From: Roseibacillus sp. | Lineage (GTDB): Bacteria; Verrucomicrobiota; Verrucomicrobiia; Verrucomicrobiales; Akkermansiaceae | Assembly: GCA_002686085.1 (NCBI GenBank) | Contig: NZAC01000012.1 | Span: 9,438 to 73,437, forward strand | DNA: 64,000 nucleotides | Direction: 5' to 3' | Shown here: positions 27,470-35,456 of the stretch, piece by piece | Numbering within the stretch: position 1 is the first letter of the stretch | Layout of the letters: every line of letters begins with the position of its first letter | Position numbers and translations under genes: made by a program | Notes under the pieces: model-generated | Seen by the model: the letters and a program-made list of their open reading frames with translations, nothing else | Database searches by the model: none | Told to the model about the DNA's origin: nothing

Positions 27470-28750
27470 ATGCACCAGTTCAAATACCATAAGGGAACTC
27501 TCCATTGCGAGGAAGTCAACCTTCAGACTCTCGCCCAGGATTATGGAACCCCCCTTTACGTCTACTCCTCTCAGACGCTCCGGAACAATTACAAGAGACT
27601 TCACAAGGCCCTTGGGGATCTTGACCATCACATAGCTTTTGCCGTCAAAGCCAACTCGAACCTCTCCGTTCTCAGGCTGCTTGCTGACTTGGGAAGCGGA
27701 TTTGATATCGTGTCGGGGGGAGAATTGTTTCGCGTAATCAAGGCCGGCGGAGATCCGAAGCGCTGCTCTTTTGCGGGCGTCGGAAAAACAACCGAGGAAA
27801 TACGCTATGCTCTGGAGCAGGGCATCTACTGCTTTAACATAGAGTCCCTCGCTGAACTCGAGTTCATCAACAACGTCGCAGGATCGATATCAGAGCTCGC
27901 GCCTGTTGCAGTGCGAATCAACCCAAACGTGGATGCTCAAACCCACAAATACATTTCAACAGGAAAGGCAGAAAATAAATTCGGAATTGATTACGAGGAG
28001 ACCATGCAGGTTTACGAGAGGGCCTCCGCCCTTCCTCATATTCAGATCAAGGGAATCCAGATGCACATTGGCTCGCAGCTCACCACCGTATCTCCTTTCG
28101 TTGAAGCGGTAAAACGAGTCATTCCTCTGGTGAAAGAATTGCAGCAAACATACGGCATCGAATTCTTCTCAATCGGCGGAGGAATTGGCATCGTCTATGA
28201 GGAGGCACTGGCCTCCGGACCATCGAACTGGTGGAGCGAACAGGAAAACCCTCCCCTTTCGCCTGATGTTTATGCGCGGGAACTTCTTCCCCTACTCCGC
28301 GGCCTGAAACTGAAAATAGTCCTTGAGCCGGGGCGCTACATGTCTGGGAACGCAGGGGTTTTACTTACCTCCTGCCTCTATGAGAAAAAGGGTAGAGAAA
28401 AGACCTTCAAGATTGTCGATGCAGGAATGAATGACCTTATCCGGCCGGCGCTCTACGAGGGCCACCATGAAATTGTTCCTCTCCTTGAGCACCAGTCAGA
28501 AAACACCGTAATTGGAGATGTGGTAGGCCCGATTTGTGAAAGCGGAGACTTCTTCTGCCAGAATCGGGCGATTGCTGATTTTCAGCAAGGTGACCTCATC
28601 GCCCTCATGAGCGCAGGAGCCTATAGCTTCACCATGGCCTCGAACTACAACTCCCGTCCCCTCCCAGCTGAAATACTGGTAGACGGGACGGAGACTACGG
28701 TGGCACGAAAAAGACAGCAGTGGTCAGATCTGGTTGCCGGGGAGCTCTAA
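27470..28750 (+). CDS. lysA: Diaminopimelate decarboxylase
   Basis: A 426-residue fold-III PLP decarboxylase that converts meso-diaminopimelate to lysine. ATG 27470 starts the homologous part (MHQFKYHKG); a longer frame reaches 27413 but adds only unrelated residues. The Schiff-base lysine is K60 (AFAVKANSN). Further motifs are SIGGGIG (phosphate binding), EPGRYMSGNAG, VDAGMNDLIRPALYEGHH and the subunit-interface CESGDFF cysteine. The last favours LysA over the related carboxynorspermidine decarboxylase. It is followed by a convergent gene after 38 bp. Confidence 0.94.
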   Translation: MHQFKYHKGTLHCEEVNLQTLAQDYGTPLYVYSSQTLRNNYKRLHKALGDLDHHIAFAVKANSNLSVLRLLADLGSGFDIVSGGELFRVIKAGGDPKRCSFAGVGKTTEEIRYALEQGIYCFNIESLAELEFINNVAGSISELAPVAVRINPNVDAQTHKYISTGKAENKFGIDYEETMQVYERASALPHIQIKGIQMHIGSQLTTVSPFVEAVKRVIPLVKELQQTYGIEFFSIGGGIGIVYEEALASGPSNWWSEQENPPLSPDVYARELLPLLRGLKLKIVLEPGRYMSGNAGVLLTSCLYEKKGREKTFKIVDAGMNDLIRPALYEGHHEIVPLLEHQSENTVIGDVVGPICESGDFFCQNRAIADFQQGDLIALMSAGAYSFTMASNYNSRPLPAEILVDGTETTVARKRQQWSDLVAGEL

Positions 28751-28788
28751 CCTTGAAACATTGAGGAAGGCCTCCGTGTATAGGAGCT

Positions 28789-29892
28789 CTACCCGATTTC
28801 CAGAACAGGATCGCCCAGCACCTCCATGATGGGATCGACCCCAAGCCCCGGCTCCGTGGATGACCTCATCCGCCCCTCCTTGCGTTGTGGAGCCCCGTGA
28901 GCAATGGGCTTGGTAACATAACTGTTGAAGTCCGTTGCGGAGAAGAGAAACTCCTTGGGAGTGCTATGCGCGAGATGGGATATCGCAGCAGTGACAATAT
29001 CCCCGCCCCATGTATCCTCGAGGGTCATTGCCACACCAAGTGACATACAGAGGTCCCGGGCCTGTCGAGCCTTGGTCAACCCTCCAAACTTGCTGATCTT
29101 AATATTGACCACATCCATTGCGAGATCGTGTGAAGCTCGGAGGATCTCGGGAATCCCATCAATAACTTCATCGAGAATGAACGGGTGAGTCACATTCCGC
29201 CGAACGGACAGGCAGTCTTCATACCTCAAACATGGCTGTTCAATATACACATCAACATCACTAACCGCACGGACAACCCTCATGGCTTCGTGTTTCAGCC
29301 AACCTGTGTTGGCATCGGCGACCAGCTTATCCCCCGGGCCCAACCGCGCTGCCACCTGATGAATCCTCTCAATGTCGAGATCGGGATCTCCTCCTACCTT
29401 CAATTGAAATCTTCGATAACCCTCACTTTTATAGGACGCCACATTATCCGCCATCGCCTCGGGGCTCTCCTGCGAGATCGCACGATAGAGCACAAAATCG
29501 TCACCGCAGGTGCCACCCAGCAGCGCGCTCACGGGGAGACCCGAAGCTTTCCCAAGGATATCCCAACAAGCCATATCGATAGCGGATTTCACGTAGGGAT
29601 GACCCTTCATTGCCGAATCCATTGTGTTATTTAGCCGGTCCAGATGAAGCGGATTCTCTCCAAGAAGATTCGGACCAAGCTCCAGGATTCCCGCGCGAAC
29701 ACCGCCAGCGTAGGACGGAAGGTAGACCGGCCCAAGAGGGCATACCTCTCCCGCACCATGGATGCCAGCATCCGTCTCAATCCTGACCACCGTGCTATCG
29801 AATACCCCGACCGACTTTCCTCCGGACCATTTATAATTCCCCTCGTGCAGGGGGAGATCGACTTGCCAGGCGGTTATCTTGGAAATCTTCAT
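28789..29892 (-). CDS. Enolase superfamily enzyme (mandelate racemase/muconate lactonizing type)
   Basis: A 367-residue two-domain protein. The N-terminal capping domain ends near residue 120 and is followed by a (beta/alpha)8 barrel. Metal ligands are apparent in [14 protein letters not shown] and FILDEVI. Candidate catalytic lysines are FQLKVGGD on strand 2 and KISKFGG on strand 6, the arrangement of the muconate lactonizing subgroup. The segment [16 protein letters not shown] resembles cis-3-hydroxy-L-proline dehydratases and hydroxyproline-betaine epimerases. It is therefore probably an amino-acid or proline-derivative dehydratase or epimerase. No uptake or catabolic genes are adjacent to fix the substrate. 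Confidence 0.85.
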   Translation of the reverse strand: MKISKITAWQVDLPLHEGNYKWSGGKSVGVFDSTVVRIETDAGIHGAGEVCPLGPVYLPSYAGGVRAGILELGPNLLGENPLHLDRLNNTMDSAMKGHPYVKSAIDMACWDILGKASGLPVSALLGGTCGDDFVLYRAISQESPEAMADNVASYKSEGYRRFQLKVGGDPDLDIERIHQVAARLGPGDKLVADANTGWLKHEAMRVVRAVSDVDVYIEQPCLRYEDCLSVRRNVTHPFILDEVIDGIPEILRASHDLAMDVVNIKISKFGGLTKARQARDLCMSLGVAMTLEDTWGGDIVTAAISHLAHSTPKEFLFSATDFNSYVTKPIAHGAPQRKEGRMRSSTEPGLGVDPIMEVLGDPVLEIG

Positions 29893-30180
29893 TGCTTCAC
29901 GGGTTTCTACTCAGCGAATTAGATATCGGCAAGCGACTAGAACCTACTCGCAGCCCCCTTCCCTCCCCGTCTCCCTTCCACACTGATGAAATTGCAGGGT
30001 ATTCCGCCACGATGAAACTGTTTCCATCATTTACCTAAAGGCTAAAAAAGCTAAGCCTCCACTCGGGAGTGAGCTCAGAAGTCATTCTTTTCGGATTTTC
30101 CGCAACTGGGTTCACAAGACTCACTACCACACCTCTACTCCAACCAGCACGCCCTCGTCTCCATTCCCTCTCTCCTCCAG

Positions 30181-31035
30181 TATCATTTTCTGGTTTTCAT
30201 CCTCGCTCTCACCGCCGTCCTGGGAAATGTAATTTCTCTCGAGGCTCCCTCTCTGGTATTCTGGCGAGTCACCATTGCAGGTCTTGCCATGCTCGCCTGG
30301 CTCACCATGACCCGCCCCTCGATGCTTCGCCTTTCCCCGCGACGAGCATTAGCAGTATTCAATGTTGGGCTTCTACAAGGCGCACACTGGGTCTGCTTCT
30401 TCCTGTCGGTTAGTCTCTCGAGCGTCTCGGTTGCACTTGCCGCTTTTGCCACAATTTCGTTGTTCACGTCCATCACTGAGCCCTTGATCGAACGCAGAGC
30501 ATTCCGCCTCGGAGAGCTTCTCTGTGGTGGAATCGTCATCTCTGGCATTCTTCTTATAACGGGTGGGATTGACCCGCATCATAAGTCCGGACTTCTGGTA
30601 GGCCTCGCAGGGGCACTCCTCCACGCAATCTTTCCGGTTCTCAATCGCGATCTGGCTGCCAAGGGCACTCCCCCAAAAAGCATGCTGCTCTACGGAATGG
30701 GAGGCGCCTGCTTCATGTCCGCGATCATACTTCCTTTCCTATCTCCCTATCACCTTCAAGTACCCTCCAGCAGCGACTGGATTCCTCTTCTTACTCTCTC
30801 TATCCTTTGCACTACCATCGCGCACACTTGGAACATTCGCCTTCTCCGCAGGCTAACCGCATACACCGCTAACCTGACAATGAATTTTGAACCCGTCTGG
30901 GGAATCCTTCTTGGCGCTGTTATCTTTCAAGAATACACAGAACTGGAGACATCTTTCTACCTCGGCGCAATCCTCATCATCCTCGCCAACTTTATAGACC
31001 CTTGGCTGAAAAAGGCTCGCGCCTGTAAGCTATAG
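30181..31035 (+). CDS. EamA/DMT family transporter, start unclear
   Basis: A drug/metabolite transporter with ten predicted helices in two EamA halves. The first in-frame ATG is at 30289, but that would remove helix 1: the codons from 30181 read YHFLVFILALTAVLGNVISL and then SLVFWRVTIAGLAMLAWL, clearly part of the family fold. Between the in-frame TGA at 30070 and 30289 there is no ATG, GTG or TTG, only CTG and ATT codons. Either a rare start codon is used or a frameshift or sequence error lies upstream. C-terminal motifs (NLTMNFEPVWGILLGAVIFQE) are normal. Substrate unknown; stand-alone gene. The 288 bp before it show nothing else assignable. Confidence 0.8.
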   Translation, partial: YHFLVFILALTAVLGNVISLEAPSLVFWRVTIAGLAMLAWLTMTRPSMLRLSPRRALAVFNVGLLQGAHWVCFFLSVSLSSVSVALAAFATISLFTSITEPLIERRAFRLGELLCGGIVISGILLITGGIDPHHKSGLLVGLAGALLHAIFPVLNRDLAAKGTPPKSMLLYGMGGACFMSAIILPFLSPYHLQVPSSSDWIPLLTLSILCTTIAHTWNIRLLRRLTAYTANLTMNFEPVWGILLGAVIFQEYTELETSFYLGAILIILANFIDPWLKKARACKL

Positions 31036-31064
31036 CGCTGCTATTACACAGAGCCTCTGGGTTC

Positions 31065-32759
31065 TTACATTCGAAAAAGCCCTCCCCTCTTTCCGGCGAG
31101 GGATACGGCTCCTACGATCGAGATTCCCAGAAAGACCATGGCCCATACTCCGAGCGCCGAGGCTAACTCATAGCCATTGCCCAGAGTGTTAAGAAGAGCG
31201 TATATCGCTTTAGTGATCGGGAAATGTTCGGCCTGTTGCGCAAGAATCAGACTGTCACTCACCTCAAGCATCGCAAACGCAAAAGCAAGAATGCCCCCTG
31301 CCAGCAGATTTGCAGAAAGCAGCGGCAAAGCGATACGCCTCATCATTCGAAGCGGCGGCGCTCCAAGACTCAAAGCAGCCTCCTCCAAGGTCACATTACT
31401 TTGCTGTAATCCTGCAACAGCAGCCCTGACGACATAAGGCAGCCGACGCACCGCATAGGCAATGATCAGTAAGGCGGCTGGATTCCCGTTCACCCCCACA
31501 AGAAACGAGAAGGCACGCCCCTCCTGTGCGAGAGCGAGATACCCAAAGGCCAGAACGAGCCCAGGAACAGCTAGAGGAAGCATCACAAGTGCATCCAGGA
31601 GAGCCCTTCCTCGAATCGTGCTTCTCACGATAACCCACGCGATGGCAAGCCCAAGCACTAGATCAACAACCATCGCTCCGGACGCATACAGCAGGCTGTT
31701 CTGAATAGAGGGCACTACGAGGGGATGCCCCAAGGCCTCTTCATAGTGAGCACCGGTAAGCTGCTCCGGAAATACCGACCCATACCAATCTGTCGCGGAG
31801 GAAAGAAAAATTACGCCCATGTGAGGAAGCGACGCCAGAAGGAAGACCCCGACAAAACCAATTGTAATAGCCCAACCCTTCCAACCCCTCAGCACTCTTT
31901 CCACACTTCGCCCCTTAGGCCGGGGAGCTGTCCCAAGCCTTGAGCGCCCGAGAAGAGCCTTGGAGAGTAGAAATACTGCGGAAGAAATGATCAGCATGAC
32001 CGCGACCAAGGCATACGGAAACGGATTACTCTCGAGATCCTTCAGCCCATCGAAGATTTGAACCGGTGCGACCCTTGAGTAATCAAACACCAATGGCACT
32101 CCCAACTCAGTGAAGGACCAGATAAAAACAATAGCTCCTCCAGCAAAGATACCAGGCATAGTGAGAGGCATCGTAATTCGCCTGAGCCGCCTCCACGGCG
32201 AGCACCCCAGATTCTGAGCCGCCTCCTCCATTGCCGGATCAAGATGCGCAAGTGATGCCGCAATGTTCATGTAGAGAATCGGGTAAAGATGGAGGGCATT
32301 CATGACCACAATTCCCCAGAAGCGCCCCTCTCCCAACCAGTCCATCGGGGCAGCAGGATCCATCAATCCCAACTTTTCGAGAAAGGCGTTAAGGGAGCCC
32401 TTCACTCCCAGCATCTGCTTCACTCCAACCGCTCCCACAAAAGGAGGGAGGACGAGCGGCACAAGAATCAAGGCGGACAGCGGGCCTTTCAAGGGAAACC
32501 GATAGCGATGCGTCAGCAGAGCAAGAGGAAAGGCGATCAAGAGCGCGGCCAGCGTACTCGTCACTCCAAGCAAGAGCGCATTCCAAAGCCCTTCAAGATA
32601 AACCGGGTTCACAAAAACCTGCGAAATGTAATCCAGAGTCAACCCGCCATTACGATCAACGAACGCTTCGCCGATCACCATAATTACCGGGAAAAGAAAA
32701 AATACGGCAAAGAACAGGGTAACTACCGCTGTCAGAACCATAGCCCTTCGACTACTCAT
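31065..32759 (-). CDS. ABC transporter permease, fused two-domain (ferric type)
   Basis: A 564-residue inner-membrane protein with about twelve helices in two homologous halves, as in FbpB/SfuB-type permeases. Each half has an EAA loop that contacts the ATPase: EEAAQNLGCSPWRRLRRI (first half) and EEAALSLGAPPLRMMRRI (second half). Fused permeases of this kind import iron(III), and in some lineages thiamine or phosphonates. Its ATG overlaps the stop of the binding-protein gene (ATGA), so the two are translationally coupled. It is the last gene of a three-gene importer operon. Confidence 0.93.
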   Translation of the reverse strand: MSSRRAMVLTAVVTLFFAVFFLFPVIMVIGEAFVDRNGGLTLDYISQVFVNPVYLEGLWNALLLGVTSTLAALLIAFPLALLTHRYRFPLKGPLSALILVPLVLPPFVGAVGVKQMLGVKGSLNAFLEKLGLMDPAAPMDWLGEGRFWGIVVMNALHLYPILYMNIAASLAHLDPAMEEAAQNLGCSPWRRLRRITMPLTMPGIFAGGAIVFIWSFTELGVPLVFDYSRVAPVQIFDGLKDLESNPFPYALVAVMLIISSAVFLLSKALLGRSRLGTAPRPKGRSVERVLRGWKGWAITIGFVGVFLLASLPHMGVIFLSSATDWYGSVFPEQLTGAHYEEALGHPLVVPSIQNSLLYASGAMVVDLVLGLAIAWVIVRSTIRGRALLDALVMLPLAVPGLVLAFGYLALAQEGRAFSFLVGVNGNPAALLIIAYAVRRLPYVVRAAVAGLQQSNVTLEEAALSLGAPPLRMMRRIALPLLSANLLAGGILAFAFAMLEVSDSLILAQQAEHFPITKAIYALLNTLGNGYELASALGVWAMVFLGISIVGAVSLAGKRGGLFRM

Positions 32760-34237
32760 AGCCCCTCTTCCGCAAGACGCCGCGCCTCCTCGTAATTTTC
32801 TCGGAAAAATCCTCCAAGCTGATTCATGAGTCTTACCGATTCGATCTTACTCGTTTTTAACGACGTTTTGATCGACCCGCCCGCCACGTCATAAGCAACC
32901 GCGCTCACATCATGAAAGCGGGCTGTGGCCTGTGGAGGAAAGCCAGCTTTGATCAAGGCTGCCCACGCGGCCTTCATTTCATCATGAGGATCAATGCACA
33001 TGGCCCGGATGATTGCTCTGAGTGGAGAAAACAAATGCCCGGTTAACTTACGATCGTAGGAAAACTTTTTTGCGGCCTCGAATGGCATCGCCTCGCCATC
33101 GATCATTGCTTCGAGAGTCTCCCCTCGGTAAAGATCCGGGCGAATCGGGAGGCGACGAAGGGCACGATATTTCGGACCGGGAATAGTTCCCGGCGAGGCC
33201 GCCCAGAGCATCTGCCCCTCTCGCGAGAGGACAAACTCCACAAAAGCCTGAGCGAGCTCAGGATGAGGAGCGCCCTTGAGAACAGCAACCGGATCCACAC
33301 TGATCGAGCTTCCCCCGGCAGGCATGATGTATCGCAGCCGGGAAGACCCATCTGGCTGCTTCAGCGTCTCGCTTGTTGTCCGGCCGTAGAAGTCGATGCA
33401 CATTCCGGCAACCGCATTACCCTGAGCCACATCCCGGGGGATCTTGGCAGAGCTATCAGTGAAATAACGGGCATTAGCCCCGATCTTCTGGATCAGGTTC
33501 ATACTCGCTTTCCAACCCCGGGCAACCACCCGCTCCCAGTCTTCCTCAGAGGACGAAACAGAAAGCTCTTCCTGAATTTTCTGCTGAACCAGCATCTCGA
33601 AAGATTTTGTTACCGAGGAGCTCTTGGTTGTGTCGGCAAGGGCAACACCATGAATATAGCCCGGGTCGCCAAGATCATCCCAGCTGACGGGCTCCGGAAG
33701 CCCCCGCTCGAGCAGAAGATCCGTGTTGTAGCAGATCCCAAAGCTCGAGAGCACGGACCCAACCCATGCATGTTCAGGGTCGTAAAATGTTTCCCCACTC
33801 AAGGTTGCTGGAATACCTCCCTCTTTAAACAACTCACTTCGAGTTTCAAAAATTCGGAGTTTTTCAAAGCGGTTCTGCTTGGCCTGAATCGCGAAATCAT
33901 AGGCACCACCTCCGAAAAAGACATCAATCCCACACCCCACCTTTCCCCTCTCTGCCGCGGCCTCAAACCCGTTACCGATCACTCTTACGCATTCGGATGT
34001 GCCCCCGGGAACGAGGAAGTTTACGTAGACGCTATCGCCAGACCTCTCTTCCCAGTAGGCTGAAAAAGCCTCACCGAATTCTCGCCGCAACGTCTCTGTA
34101 TGCGGCGTGATAATATCCAGCCGGAGATCCGCCTGATCCGCACCATCAGCACCTGTATCGCGTAGCGCCAGTGGCGCTGCCACTGCGCCAGTAAGTAAGC
34201 CCAGTATTAAGAGATTCTTCTTCCAGTTACTCATCAC
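32756..34237 (-). CDS. Periplasmic solute-binding protein of ferric-type ABC importer
   Basis: A 493-residue extracellular binding protein, longer than the roughly 340 residues common for FbpA. The N-terminus has an uncleaved-anchor or signal-like helix (LLILGLLTGAVAAPLAL). Typical segments are LDIITPHTETLRREFGEAFS, GIDVFFGGGAYDF, SSFGICYNTDLL, VALADTTKSSS, GMCIDFYGRTT and SISVDPVAVLKGAPHPELAQAFVEF. There is no clear lipobox. The extra length is C-terminal (about residues 370-493), is helix-rich and charged, and has no motif I can name. The substrate is likely Fe3+ or another small charged solute, inferred from the permease and ATPase type. Confidence 0.9.
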   Translation of the reverse strand: MMSNWKKNLLILGLLTGAVAAPLALRDTGADGADQADLRLDIITPHTETLRREFGEAFSAYWEERSGDSVYVNFLVPGGTSECVRVIGNGFEAAAERGKVGCGIDVFFGGGAYDFAIQAKQNRFEKLRIFETRSELFKEGGIPATLSGETFYDPEHAWVGSVLSSFGICYNTDLLLERGLPEPVSWDDLGDPGYIHGVALADTTKSSSVTKSFEMLVQQKIQEELSVSSSEEDWERVVARGWKASMNLIQKIGANARYFTDSSAKIPRDVAQGNAVAGMCIDFYGRTTSETLKQPDGSSRLRYIMPAGGSSISVDPVAVLKGAPHPELAQAFVEFVLSREGQMLWAASPGTIPGPKYRALRRLPIRPDLYRGETLEAMIDGEAMPFEAAKKFSYDRKLTGHLFSPLRAIIRAMCIDPHDEMKAAWAALIKAGFPPQATARFHDVSAVAYDVAGGSIKTSLKTSKIESVRLMNQLGGFFRENYEEARRLAEEGL

Positions 34238-34261
34238 GTCTTAGCGCCTGAATTTGGAATT

Positions 34262-35326
34262 CTAATCGCGAAGCACCACCACATCCTCAACCTGCATTTT
34301 CAGTCCGACCTTAACTCCCTCTTCTAGGACAGCTCGTGGGTTCATTTCTGAAACCTGCATTTCTATCCCCTCTCCGATTCCAACCCGATATTGAATACTC
34401 TCTCCTAGATACATCTTCTCTATTACTCGTCCCTCCAGCTGCGCTCCCTCCTGTGAAATCCGAATAGCCTCCGGCCTGATGGATACCTGAACCTGATCCT
34501 CCGAGGCAGGCATCCATTGATCATCTGTCATTCTCCCAACCAATTCTCCTACCTTGGTCACTACTGCAACTGCACCTCGGCCTGCCACATTACTTACTTT
34601 TCCTCTGAGCAGATTGGTCTCCCCAATAAAAGAGGCTACATACGAGGTCTTCGGATTCCTGTATATCTGTTCTGGAGTACCAACCTGCACAATCCTTCCT
34701 CCATCCATCACAGCAAGACGATCTGCCATGGAGAGGGCCTCTGCCTGATCGTGCGTTACGTAGACCCCTGTCAAACCATTCTCTTTCACGATCCGCCGGA
34801 TTTCAGAGCGCATCTCCAGTCTCAATTGTGCATCTAGATTCGAAAGAGGCTCATCAAGAAGAAGGCACTTGGGTTTTACCACAAGAGCCCGGGCCAACGA
34901 GACCCGCTGTTGCTGACCACCAGACATCTGGTCAATTCCACGCCCCTCAAACCCCGGCATGCGTACCATTTCGAGGACCTCCTTTACGCGCTGCGCAATT
35001 TCATTCTTGGGCACTTTGCGCTCTTCCAGGCCGAATCCGATATTCTGGCCAACTGTCATGTGAGGCCAGAGCGCGTAACTCTGAAAGACCATCGCCGCCT
35101 CCCGCTTGTGAGTAGGTAAAGCGGTAACGTCCTCGCCATCGAAAGAAATCTTACCGGAGGTAGGATCCTCAAGTCCGGCAATACAGCGCAAAAGAGTTGT
35201 CTTTCCGCACCCGCTCCCCCCCAGCAGAAAAAACAACTCCCCAGCCTCCACGCCTAGGCTCACCCCATTCAGCGCCCGAACTTCTCCGAAATCCTTTACA
35301 ACTGAATCTGCGCGAATGGCGTCCAT
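34262..35326 (-). CDS. ABC transporter ATP-binding protein (FbpC/PotA type)
   Basis: A 354-residue ATPase of the CUT1/ferric/polyamine class and first gene of the importer operon. Motifs are intact: Walker A GGSGCGKTT, Q-loop FQSYALWPH, signature MSGGQQQRVSLARAL, Walker B CLLLDEPLSNLD and the switch histidine VTHDQAEA. The last 110 residues form a TOBE domain (SIRPEAIRIS, VIEKMYLGESIQYRV) that may sense substrate or regulators. It sits 24 bp before the binding-protein gene. I see no clear Fur box in the 130 bp between it and the LamG gene terminator. Confidence 0.94.
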   Translation of the reverse strand: MDAIRADSVVKDFGEVRALNGVSLGVEAGELFFLLGGSGCGKTTLLRCIAGLEDPTSGKISFDGEDVTALPTHKREAAMVFQSYALWPHMTVGQNIGFGLEERKVPKNEIAQRVKEVLEMVRMPGFEGRGIDQMSGGQQQRVSLARALVVKPKCLLLDEPLSNLDAQLRLEMRSEIRRIVKENGLTGVYVTHDQAEALSMADRLAVMDGGRIVQVGTPEQIYRNPKTSYVASFIGETNLLRGKVSNVAGRGAVAVVTKVGELVGRMTDDQWMPASEDQVQVSIRPEAIRISQEGAQLEGRVIEKMYLGESIQYRVGIGEGIEMQVSEMNPRAVLEEGVKVGLKMQVEDVVVLRD

Positions 35327-35398
35327 AAAAACTCAATAGACGTAGTAGTCCGTTGTCCACGCCCCTTGGCAAGATCAATCCATCGACCATTCCAGCCT

Positions 35399-35435
35399 AA
35401 AAGAAAAAAGCGGTGAACCCCAAAGGGTTCACCGC
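35399..35435 (-). terminator. Rho-independent terminator after LamG gene
   Basis: A perfect 11-bp stem (GCGGTGAACCC / GGGTTCACCGC) with a CAAA loop. Read on the minus strand it is followed by TTTTTTCTTT. It lies about 20 bp beyond the stop of the large LamG/TSP3 gene and insulates it from the ABC operon downstream. Confidence 0.92.
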
Positions 35436-35456
35436 CTATGAAAGCTCTCCTTTTAC

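Noticed and set aside
28760-28785. Terminator between lysA and the enolase-superfamily gene
   Set aside because: Only a 4-bp GAGG/CCTC stem without a T run.
30070-30072. In-frame TGA before the transporter as a second selenocysteine codon
   Set aside because: The codons around it do not look like transporter sequence and no SECIS-like hairpin follows.
30069-30413. Plus-strand frame from GTG 30069
   Set aside because: Its translation is proline/serine-rich without structure and overlaps the transporter helices in another frame.
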